Shown in pieces: positions 56,853 to 64,000 of a stretch of 64,000 nucleotides of DNA. The notes under the pieces were generated by a model. It searched no databases and was not told the DNA's origin. It worked only from the letters and a program-made list of their open reading frames with translations. Source of the stretch: Limosilactobacillus panis (GTDB lineage Bacteria > Bacillota > Bacilli > Lactobacillales > Lactobacillaceae); assembly GCF_019797825.1 (NCBI RefSeq), contig NZ_CP081855.1, positions 1,426,001 through 1,490,000 of the forward strand. The letters are read 5' to 3'. Every line of letters begins with the position of its first letter. The first letter of the stretch is position 1. Position numbers and translations under genes: made by a program.

Positions 56853-59072
56853 ATGCTTTGTCAAAATTGTCATCGGAATCCAGCGACGATCCACTTACAA
56901 ATGAGTTTTAACGGTCAGCGGATTCAAGTTGACCTCTGCCAAGAATGCTATCAAAAATTACAAAACTTACAAGCAAATATGATGAACGGGGGTAACGGAA
57001 TGAATAACTTCGGTTTTGGAAACCTCGAAGACTTTATGAACGCAATGAACAACATGCAAGGCCAAGCCGCGAGCGCTAATGGTCAAAATGCCAATACCCA
57101 AAACCAACGCCGGGGTGGCGGCCGTAATGGCAAGGGAATCCTCGGCCAATACGGCATTAACATGACCGACCTGGCCCGCCAAGGCAAGATTGACCCAGTG
57201 ATCGGCCGGGATAAGGAAATCAACCGGGTCATTGAAATTTTGAACCGGCGGACAAAGAACAACCCAGTTCTGATTGGTGAAGCCGGGGTTGGTAAGACGG
57301 CTGTTGTTGAAGGGCTCGCCCAATCCATTGTTTCTGGTCAAGTGCCAGAGAAGCTGGCTAACAAGGAAATTATCCGCTTGGATGTTGTATCCCTTGTTCA
57401 AGGGACCGGAATCCGGGGCCAATTCGAACAACGGATGCAACAATTAATGAAGGAAGTTCAAAAGAACAAGAACATTATCCTCTTCATCGACGAAATCCAC
57501 GAAATCATGGGCGCCGGAAATGCTGAGGGTGGCATGGACGCCGGAAACGTCTTGAAACCGGCCCTCGCTCGTGGTGACTTCCAGCTGATTGGGGCCACGA
57601 CCTTAAACGAATACCGGAAGATTGAAAAGGATGCCGCCCTCGCCCGACGGTTCCAACCAGTCCAAGTTGACGAACCAACTGTTGAAGAAACTATCCAGAT
57701 CTTGAACGGAATCAAGGGTCGCTACCAGGACTACCACCACGTCAAGTACACTAACGCGGCAATTGTGGCAGCAGCCAAGCTTTCTGACCGCTACATCCAA
57801 GACCGCTTCCTGCCGGACAAGGCGATTGACCTGATGGACGAGGCCGGTTCGCGGAAGAACCTGACCTTAAAGACGGCCGATCCTAACATGATTGAAAACG
57901 AGATCCATACTGCCGAGGCTCACAAGCAACAGGCGGTTGACAATCAGGACTACGAAAAGGCTGCCTTCTACCGTGACCAGGTTACCCGCCTGGAAAAGGC
58001 CAAGAAGGATGCCGAAGAAAATCACACTGAAGAATCAGCAACGGTTACCGATAAGGACATGCAAAAGATTGTTGAAGAAAAGACCAACATCCCCGTTGGT
58101 GACCTTCAGCAACAAGAAGAAAACCAGCTCCGCGACTTAGATAAGAAGCTTGAGGCCCACGTTATTGGTCAAAACCAAGCCGTGGACAAGATCGCCCGGG
58201 CCATTCGCCGGAACCGGATTGGCCTGAACAAGTCCGGCCGGCCAATTGGTTCCTTCCTATTCGTTGGCCCTACCGGGGTCGGGAAGACCGAAACCGCCAA
58301 GCAACTGGCCAAGCAGCTCTTTGGTTCCAAGGATGCCATGATTCGGTTCGACATGTCCGAATACATGGACAAGACTTCCACTTCCAAGCTGATTGGGGCC
58401 GCTCCTGGTTACGTTGGTTACGAAGAAGCTGGTCAACTGACCGAACAAGTTCGGCGTCACCCTTACAGCCTGATCCTGTTGGATGAAGTTGAAAAGGCCC
58501 ACCCGGACGTTATGCACATGTTCCTGCAGATCCTTGATGATGGTCGCCTGACCGATTCGCAAGGACGGACCGTCAGCTTCAAGGACACGATCATCATCAT
58601 GACCTCGAACGCCGGGACCGGGGATGCCGTTGCTAGTGTTGGTTTTGGTGCCGAGGCATCTGGCTCGACCCACTCAATCATCGACAAGCTGACCAACTAC
58701 TTCAAGCCCGAATTTCTGAACCGGTTCGACGACATCGTTCAGTTCAACGCCCTGACTAAGGACGACCTGATGAAGATCGTCAACCTGATGATCACCGACG
58801 TTAACACAATGTTGGCTGACCGGAAGCTCCACATTGATGTGCCAAAGGACGTCGCTGAAAAGCTGGTCGACCTGGGCTATGATCCAAAGATGGGTGCCCG
58901 TCCACTACGCCGGGTAATCCAAGAGCAGATTGAGGACCGGATTGCCGATTACGTTCTCGACCACAACGATGCCCACAAGCTGGCTGCCAAGTTAGACGAT
59001 GACGGTAACATTACCGTTGTGGCGGCAGATGACACCGCTGCCCCTGCTCCAGAAATAGAAGAAGATAAGTAA
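56853..59072 (+). CDS. clpE: ATP-dependent Clp protease ATPase subunit ClpE
   Basis: A 739-residue HSP100 unfoldase. The N-terminal zinc finger (Cys3, Cys6, Cys29, Cys32) separates ClpE from ClpC and ClpB. Two AAA+ modules follow, with Walker A motifs [10 protein letters not shown] (about 143-152) and [10 protein letters not shown] (about 472-481), and a UVR-like coiled segment between them. It feeds proteins to ClpP, which is not in this window. The CtsR operator upstream agrees with known control of clpE in Firmicutes. Confidence 0.96.
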   Translation: MLCQNCHRNPATIHLQMSFNGQRIQVDLCQECYQKLQNLQANMMNGGNGMNNFGFGNLEDFMNAMNNMQGQAASANGQNANTQNQRRGGGRNGKGILGQYGINMTDLARQGKIDPVIGRDKEINRVIEILNRRTKNNPVLIGEAGVGKTAVVEGLAQSIVSGQVPEKLANKEIIRLDVVSLVQGTGIRGQFEQRMQQLMKEVQKNKNIILFIDEIHEIMGAGNAEGGMDAGNVLKPALARGDFQLIGATTLNEYRKIEKDAALARRFQPVQVDEPTVEETIQILNGIKGRYQDYHHVKYTNAAIVAAAKLSDRYIQDRFLPDKAIDLMDEAGSRKNLTLKTADPNMIENEIHTAEAHKQQAVDNQDYEKAAFYRDQVTRLEKAKKDAEENHTEESATVTDKDMQKIVEEKTNIPVGDLQQQEENQLRDLDKKLEAHVIGQNQAVDKIARAIRRNRIGLNKSGRPIGSFLFVGPTGVGKTETAKQLAKQLFGSKDAMIRFDMSEYMDKTSTSKLIGAAPGYVGYEEAGQLTEQVRRHPYSLILLDEVEKAHPDVMHMFLQILDDGRLTDSQGRTVSFKDTIIIMTSNAGTGDAVASVGFGAEASGSTHSIIDKLTNYFKPEFLNRFDDIVQFNALTKDDLMKIVNLMITDVNTMLADRKLHIDVPKDVAEKLVDLGYDPKMGARPLRRVIQEQIEDRIADYVLDHNDAHKLAAKLDDDGNITVVAADDTAAPAPEIEEDK

Positions 59073-59082
59073 TAGATATCCG

Positions 59083-59119
59083 AAAAAGCTGGAGAGAAGA
59101 AATTCTCTCCAGCTTTTTT
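59083..59119. terminator. bidirectional Rho-independent terminator
   Basis: AAAAAGCTGGAGAG and CTCTCCAGCTTTTTT form a stem between the convergent clpE and ECF genes. Confidence 0.87.
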
Positions 59120-59124
59120 ATGTC

Positions 59125-59724
59125 TCAATATAAAGCCAAACGCCGACGGACCTCCAGGACCGGGTAGGCAATCAGTGGGACCGCAAATGCTGCGAGAACC
59201 AGTTCCGCCACCCCATTGGTCGCCATGATTACCTCCAACGTTGGCAGGAGGTGGGCAACGTTAACCCCGTAAGCATGGGCAACTGCTGGCGTCCGGTAAA
59301 AAACGGCCACCATCCCCAAGACCAAAACAGTGTTGGTCAGACTCCCCACAATTCCGGCAGCAACCATTGCAACCTTATTTAACTTGGGCCAGTAACTAAT
59401 GCCCCGGTAAACGGCACCCGCCACCAGGCCAATCATGATCCGCGGCAGAACCGATACCAGGGGGTTCACAAAGACGAGGGGCGCCAGCGGACTAGACGGG
59501 GCCACGAAGGCGCGGACCCAGGTAAGGAGCCCCCAGGTACCGCCGATAATGGCTCCATCGACGGGCCCCATAACAATTGCCACGATGATCACGGTCACGT
59601 GCATGGTCGTGATACTAAGCGGGCCCAGGGGAATATTACCAAAGAATGGCACAAAGTCTTGGATTAGAATAATTGCAATGAAAATCGCCCGGAGTGTGGT
59701 CCGGTGAATCTGCCAGTGTCTCAT
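59125..59724 (-). CDS. ECF transporter S component
   Basis: A 199-residue membrane protein with six hydrophobic segments. The first helices read AIFIAIILIQDFVPFFGNIPLGPLS, and GPVDGAIIGGTWGLLTWVR follows, the pattern of ECF substrate-binding S components (pantothenate or a related vitamin). It captures the vitamin and works with the shared EcfA/A'/T module encoded elsewhere. No riboswitch is visible upstream, so the substrate cannot be told. Confidence 0.82.
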   Translation of the reverse strand: MRHWQIHRTTLRAIFIAIILIQDFVPFFGNIPLGPLSITTMHVTVIIVAIVMGPVDGAIIGGTWGLLTWVRAFVAPSSPLAPLVFVNPLVSVLPRIMIGLVAGAVYRGISYWPKLNKVAMVAAGIVGSLTNTVLVLGMVAVFYRTPAVAHAYGVNVAHLLPTLEVIMATNGVAELVLAAFAVPLIAYPVLEVRRRLALY

Positions 59725-59862
59725 TTTTCACCCTACCTATCTATTGAATGCCCTAATTTTAACAGTTTGCTAAAGGAATAACCAGATATATACCAAAGGC
59801 GCGGCGGGTCCTGCAAAATGCGGTATAATATGATTAATAGATTCTGATAATGGGGTGGAAAC

Positions 59863-60576
59863 ATGCTAGGACATTTTAAGACTGGAAACCCAGTTTGGGT
59901 TTACTACATTGATATTGATAGTGGAGAAAATATCATGGCCCCCCAACTTTTGCGCGGGATTCAGGGCTGCAAGTACCACATCGATAAGAAAGAGTTCCCC
60001 CACTACCGCTTCATAAAGATGGAAGGACAAGCTAACGGAACTTTTGACATGCAGCGCCGTGACGTCAAGCTTTACTACCGGAAACAAAGCTGGCAAAACG
60101 TCGAGGACATTAACATCTACCTCCAAATCGACCAAACCACCAAAGTCTATGATACGGTCAACGGGATGCCAATCAACGACCCTGTTCCGGCAGGAATCGT
60201 TGTTAAGGCCTTCCACCGGGTTGATGCCGAGAGTGGTGACACCTGGTACGAGTTGGGCGCTGGCCAATGGGTCAAGTACGAGAACATGCGGGTCGTCAAC
60301 GACCCCTTCACGGATGAGAAAATTCCTTCCCCCATTGCTGATAATCTGACCATCATGCCCCTCAAGGATGTGCAGGGAACCATTGACTACCTCCCTGGCA
60401 AAGCAGCCGATGTTTTCGATGCACCATACGGAAAAAAGATTGACACAATTAAAGATGGCAAACGCATCCAGATTACCGGGCAGCTCAACGATAACGGTGA
60501 AATCACCTGGTACCAAATTGGTAAGAACAGGTTCATCACCGGCAACTACGTCATTGTGGATGGACAAGACGAATAA
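59863..60576 (+). CDS. MucBP/SH3-like repeat protein, no signal peptide
   Basis: A 237-residue protein. The first about 80 residues resemble a MucBP unit (GNPVWVYYIDIDSGENI, then a FDMQRRDVKLYYRK end). Two SH3-like beta modules follow (about 85-145 and 175-232), each with a WYELG or WYQIG motif as in surface-layer SLAP domains. Related domains bind wall or mucus, yet there is no signal peptide or anchor, so the product may stay in the cell or leave by another route. It sits alone between terminators. Confidence 0.65.
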   Translation: MLGHFKTGNPVWVYYIDIDSGENIMAPQLLRGIQGCKYHIDKKEFPHYRFIKMEGQANGTFDMQRRDVKLYYRKQSWQNVEDINIYLQIDQTTKVYDTVNGMPINDPVPAGIVVKAFHRVDAESGDTWYELGAGQWVKYENMRVVNDPFTDEKIPSPIADNLTIMPLKDVQGTIDYLPGKAADVFDAPYGKKIDTIKDGKRIQITGQLNDNGEITWYQIGKNRFITGNYVIVDGQDE

Positions 60577-60577
60577 A

Positions 60578-60628
60578 AAAGGACTTTAGCAATTCGGGAT
60601 TATACGCCGAACGCTAAAGTTCTTTTTT
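60578..60628. terminator. bidirectional Rho-independent terminator
   Basis: AAAAAAGGACTTTAGC and GCTAAAGTTCTTTTTT form a stem between convergent genes. Confidence 0.87.
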
Positions 60629-61743
60629 TACTCCTTCTTTTCTTCCGTGACCGGGTGCTCAATTCGGTAGATGTCAAAGAAGTACTCGCAGACGGTCTTC
60701 ACCACCGCGTAGGCCGGGATACAGAGAATCATCCCCGCCACCCCCGCGATGTGACCAGCCGCCAACAACAACAAGATGATGGTCAACGGGTGAATCTTGA
60801 GGGACTTCCCGATAATGTTTGGATAAATTACGTTCCCGTCAATCTGCTGGACGATAATCACGACAATGATCACCAGAATCAACTTCTTAGGGGCCATGGT
60901 CAGGGAAACGAACAGGGCCGGAGCAATTCCAATGTAAGGTCCGATGTAGGGAATAATATTGCAGAGGCCGGCAACGATTCCCAGGACCAGAGCTAGGGGC
61001 TGTTTGATAATCATGTAACCGATGGAGGTAAAGACGGCCACGAACAAACATTCAATTACCTGACCGGCAATGTAGGAAGACAAGGTGTTGTTCATCTTGC
61101 TCAGCAGCTCATCGACTTCCTTAGCATGGTGCGGTGAGAGCCACTTCTGAATGCTCGGGGCCAGCTTGTCACCATCTTTGAGCATGTAGAAAAGCATTAC
61201 CGGGACCGTAATGGTCACAATCGTGATGTTGGTAACGGCACCAACGATGTCGCCAACCCGACTGCTCAGCCCTTTCAAGATGATCTGGGCGTACTTAGCA
61301 AGCTGGTGGTCAAATTGCCGGTAGTAAGATGACAGGTCGACATTCTTCAAAAAGGAGTGCTGGACCGTGTCGTTAAGGAGCTTTTGCACCCCACTCACCG
61401 TCTGTGGCAAGTGGGTCACCAGGGTGGTGATTTCCTTAACGACCGGAGGAATCAGGACTGCCAGGCCTCCTGCAATAATAAGGATGAGGACGACCACCAG
61501 TAGCAGGCTGGCGATTCCCTTATTCATTTTAAAGCGGCCTAGTTTGACCTTCATGATTAGTTTTAAGATTGGGTTCAACATGTAATATAGGAAGCCCGAC
61601 AGGATCAGTGGTACAAAGACAACCGAGATAAATGTAAAGAACGGCCGGAAGATAAACTGAATTTTGGTACAGACAAAGATTAAGGTCGCAATTACCAGGA
61701 GCGTTAACGGCCAAAAGAGCCAACGATTAAACTTTTTATCCAC
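60628..61743 (-). CDS. AI-2E family transporter (PerM/YdbI type)
   Basis: A 371-residue polytopic protein with eight hydrophobic segments and the typical central region (LSSYIAGQVIECLFVAVFTSIGYM, then GLCNIIPYIGPYIGIAPALF). The family name comes from an E. coli autoinducer-2 exporter; other members are sodium/proton antiporters. The function in lactobacilli is unknown. The 300 bp upstream (61744-62045) contain AT-rich promoter DNA for this gene and for the divergent lipoprotein gene, and no other gene. Confidence 0.87.
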   Translation of the reverse strand: MDKKFNRWLFWPLTLLVIATLIFVCTKIQFIFRPFFTFISVVFVPLILSGFLYYMLNPILKLIMKVKLGRFKMNKGIASLLLVVVLILIIAGGLAVLIPPVVKEITTLVTHLPQTVSGVQKLLNDTVQHSFLKNVDLSSYYRQFDHQLAKYAQIILKGLSSRVGDIVGAVTNITIVTITVPVMLFYMLKDGDKLAPSIQKWLSPHHAKEVDELLSKMNNTLSSYIAGQVIECLFVAVFTSIGYMIIKQPLALVLGIVAGLCNIIPYIGPYIGIAPALFVSLTMAPKKLILVIIVVIIVQQIDGNVIYPNIIGKSLKIHPLTIILLLLAAGHIAGVAGMILCIPAYAVVKTVCEYFFDIYRIEHPVTEEKKE

Positions 61744-61956
61744 AATGTTCCCTCATTTCTAATTAAGTACCCCAACATCATATAGCTTTTTGCCGTAAAA
61801 AGATAGGCACCCATCCCCGATTTCAGTTCGTAATATTTTTGGTAACTTTTTTATTTCTGCCCCCCTTTCACCACGTCAAGCCCACCAGCACCACATTTAG
61901 CACCGGTCTAGTAAGCGGTAAGATTAAGATAAAGTGACATTTTATTGACTAAAAGG

Positions 61957-61985
61957 TTACATAAATGTTTCAAGTATGTTACAAT
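61957..61985 (+). promoter_or_regulatory. promoter of the lipoprotein gene
   Basis: TTACAT and TACAAT are 17 bp apart. The -10 lies 60 bp before the ATG at 62046, which has the ribosome binding site AGGGGTG. Confidence 0.55.
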
Positions 61986-62045
61986 ATTTATATCGAAAGA
62001 GATACGAACATTGCTAATCAACATTGTGGAAGGGGTGCTTTTATT

Positions 62046-62594
62046 ATGAAGTTAAACAAGAAAGTATTAAATGGTTCGTTAGTTGTCTTACTTGCTTTAG
62101 GTCTGGGTGGTTGCGCTGCCAATAGTGCAACTAGTACGCATAAGACCCACGAAGCAAGCAGTGAGCAAGTGGTTAAGCAAAGCAGCCACAAAAAGGCCAA
62201 CAAGACTTCTGCCAAGACGGATGTTAAGTACGCTGCTGAAAAGAACTCGACTTCTGCTAATAGCACTTCTTTAATTGTCACCAGCAACAGCCAAGTTGCA
62301 GTAAGCTCTAGCATGACGACCGCTAACCACAACGGTCAAGTTGCCACCAACAATACGGCGGCATCGACAGTTGCTCCAGCAAAGACCGCTGAAACACCTG
62401 CTACTAATGTTAAACAAAACCAACCAATCCAACTGGGCTTAGGTGATGTTGCAACCTGGACCGATGCCAAGGGTGTTACCCACCACGTTGACAGTGACGG
62501 GATGGACCGTTACACCACCAAGGGCAGCAGCCAGGTTCAGTACCAAGACTGGTCTGGTCAATTACCAAACAATGCTGTTGTTAGTCACCATTAA
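62046..62594 (+). CDS. lipoprotein, Ser/Thr/Lys-rich, unknown function
   Basis: A 182-residue lipoprotein. The signal peptide ends in the lipobox LGGC (LALGLGGCAANS, Cys at about 22), so the mature protein is lipid-anchored outside. A long low-complexity stretch rich in Ser, Thr, Lys and Ala (about 25-130) leads to a small C-terminal part with DVATWTDAKGVTHHVDSDG. The frame is open to 61965, but the ATG at 62046 has the ribosome binding site and the signal peptide. No known domain. Confidence 0.82.
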   Translation: MKLNKKVLNGSLVVLLALGLGGCAANSATSTHKTHEASSEQVVKQSSHKKANKTSAKTDVKYAAEKNSTSANSTSLIVTSNSQVAVSSSMTTANHNGQVATNNTAASTVAPAKTAETPATNVKQNQPIQLGLGDVATWTDAKGVTHHVDSDGMDRYTTKGSSQVQYQDWSGQLPNNAVVSHH

Positions 62595-62617
62595 TTAAAA
62601 CTAAATAATAGCATTCC

Positions 62618-62657
62618 ACAAAAGCGGGTTCCTATTTTCGTAGGAGCCCGCTTTTGT
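62618..62657. terminator. bidirectional Rho-independent terminator
   Basis: ACAAAAGCGGGTTCCTA and TAGGAGCCCGCTTTTGT form a 17-bp nearly perfect stem between convergent genes. Confidence 0.9.
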
Positions 62658-62660
62658 GCG

Positions 62661-64000
62661 CTATTGAATATTCATTTTACCAATTGGAAAGTCATAGTCG
62701 ACGTAGTCCTGGTTAGCATTACTCGTCAGTGAGTAGCGGCTAATCAACGTGTAGTCATCACCAGGGCGGAGACCGATGACCGTCCACTGGACATTAAAGC
62801 CAGACTGACCGGCAGCCGGATACTGGTTACCAACCGCCCTAGCAACATCCAGCCGTTCCAGCCCCGTTTGTTGATAAGTCAAGGTGTGGCGGCTAACCTC
62901 CCTGCCCAGGGTGTTGTCGAACAAGATCAGGGTATGAACCGGGTTGACCATCCGCGTGGCGTGCCAGCCAGCCGCCGTCACCGTGTACTGACCAGCGCCA
63001 GCCGGTTGGACAGTCCATTTATCTAGGTTCCCCGCTTCATTGCCGTTCTCTAGCACCTTTGACGGGTACCAGTAGTCAGTGTACTGGCTACCGTTCCCGT
63101 TGCCATTTCCCGTGGCCGAACTCGAGTAGCGACTGATAACCACGTACTGGTGGCCGGGAACGATCTGGGCGTCCTTCAGGTCCAGACTCAGGTTGAAGCC
63201 GGACTGACCAGTACCGGTAATTCCCGGGTAAACCCGTTGGACATCGGGCCGGGCAACGTTATCGACGTTAAAGGAGGCCACCTGGCGGTTAGCTGTGCTG
63301 TCGTAGAGAATAATGAAGCGGTGCTGCTCAAATTGGGAGACCGCGTTGGCATGCCAACCGGCGATATTGAGCTTGACGCCACTAATGCTGAAGTTATCCA
63401 GGTGGCCAAGGTTAGCGTAGTTACCTTCCGTCAGTGGTGCAAAGTAGTAGTCCACCGCATTGCTGTTTCCCGCCGGGTCATCTGTATAACGGCTGAGGAC
63501 CTGGATACGCTGGTTAAAGTTCAGCTTATCAACGGCGAAGCGGACGTCAAAGCCCGACTTGGCGGCCCGGTCAACGTCCGGGTAAACATTGGCGACGTCG
63601 GCTCGGTTGACTCCATCAGTGACGAGCTGCCGGGCCACCTCCCGGCCGTTGTTGAGGACGATGATGTAGTGGTAAGGGCGGTTGGCGGCCTTGTTGGTGG
63701 CGTGCCAACCGGTCAGGTGCAGCTGACCATCAGTGACCTTCGCCTGGTCGAGGCAGGCCCGGTTAGCCTGGTCCACGGCAACCGGGGCAAACCAGTAGTC
63801 CACATAGCCCGCGTTTCCCGCGGCGTCACTACTGTAACGACTGATCAGCTGAACCGCAGTCGTGTTGGCTAAGGCATTGCCTAAGTCAATCTTGACTGAG
63901 AATCCTGAGTGGACAGCGTTATAGACGTTGTGGGCGGCCCGCACGTCTTCTCGGGTGACCGGATTAACCAGGGTCCGGCCGAGCTCGTGGCCATTCTGGT
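62661..64000 (-). CDS. RDV-repeat extracellular protein, 3' part only
   Basis: The visible 446 codons run off the right edge at the 5' side. They consist of at least four repeats of about 105-115 residues, each with an RxDV motif (REDV, RADV, RPDV, RLDV), an SGF motif and a RYS or RYT motif, separated by LHLTGWHAT-type strands. The same repeats make up the N-terminal 600 residues of the GtfB enzyme at 29026-33801. Here they end the protein at GKMNIQ with no anchor after them. What lies before them, perhaps a catalytic domain, is not in the window. The DNA is more GC-rich than gtfB. Confidence 0.85.
   Translation of the reverse strand, partial: QNGHELGRTLVNPVTREDVRAAHNVYNAVHSGFSVKIDLGNALANTTAVQLISRYSSDAAGNAGYVDYWFAPVAVDQANRACLDQAKVTDGQLHLTGWHATNKAANRPYHYIIVLNNGREVARQLVTDGVNRADVANVYPDVDRAAKSGFDVRFAVDKLNFNQRIQVLSRYTDDPAGNSNAVDYYFAPLTEGNYANLGHLDNFSISGVKLNIAGWHANAVSQFEQHRFIILYDSTANRQVASFNVDNVARPDVQRVYPGITGTGQSGFNLSLDLKDAQIVPGHQYVVISRYSSSATGNGNGNGSQYTDYWYPSKVLENGNEAGNLDKWTVQPAGAGQYTVTAAGWHATRMVNPVHTLILFDNTLGREVSRHTLTYQQTGLERLDVARAVGNQYPAAGQSGFNVQWTVIGLRPGDDYTLISRYSLTSNANQDYVDYDFPIGKMNIQ

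Noticed and set aside
57083..58696. Long antisense frames opposite clpE and similar ones opposite leuS and nrdD
   Set aside because: They are mirror frames of strongly coding genes and have no initiation signals.

Overview
The window looks like a chromosomal segment of a lactic acid bacterium in the Lactobacillaceae, most likely a Limosilactobacillus with a higher GC content than L. reuteri. The pointers are a GtfB-type GH70 enzyme with RDV repeats and a KxYKxGKxW signal peptide, pepV, an SMK-box metK leader, a CtsR/HrcA-controlled hsp20, and a ptsHI operon. The species cannot be named from the sequence alone. There is no prophage, CRISPR array or plasmid backbone. Most of it is core genome, interrupted by insertion sequences near a ribosomal RNA operon.

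Layout. 0-6 kb: a LacI-type regulator operon, a deoxynucleoside kinase and two cell-wall enzymes (glucosaminidase, L,D-transpeptidase). 6-16 kb: UspA, PepV, NAD(P)HX dehydratase, a MurJ/YtgP-type flippase, leuS behind a T-box, metK behind an SMK (SAM-III) box, and a DNA glycosylase. 16-21 kb: an MFS exporter divergent from a PerR-like regulator, an amino acid permease, a VanZ-like protein with an unusual start, HdeD, and a structured non-coding stretch. 21.4-23.2 kb: IS1182-family copy 1. 23-29 kb: hsp20, a second L,D-transpeptidase, an aldo/keto reductase, a thioesterase, a PEPCK/HprK-like P-loop protein and a LysM protein. 29-34 kb: a 1591-residue GtfB-subfamily GH70 enzyme. 34-38 kb: an nrdD-nrdG operon that also carries a short SufD-like gene, with an NrdR box upstream.

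38.3-44.3 kb is a nested mobile element. An IS66-family element with a perfect 8-bp target duplication contains a complete group II intron at the end of tnpC, and next to that a second IS1182 copy in inverted orientation relative to copy 1. It sits just past the terminator of an rRNA operon read on the minus strand (16S-23S-5S and nine tRNAs, three tandem promoters). Behind the rRNA promoters lies a YkuJ-family gene broken by one stop codon.

50.8-64 kb: a glycolipid operon (two glycosyltransferases and a multi-pass membrane protein), ptsHI with a cre-like site, clpE under CtsR control, an ECF transporter S component, a MucBP/SH3-like protein, an AI-2E family transporter, a lipoprotein, and the 3' part of an RDV-repeat protein whose repeats match those in GtfB.

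Regulatory logic can be read directly in many places: CtsR sites at hsp20 and clpE, CIRCE at hsp20, a Per box at perR, an NrdR box at nrdD, T-box and SMK leaders, and cre-like sites at the left edge and at ptsHI.
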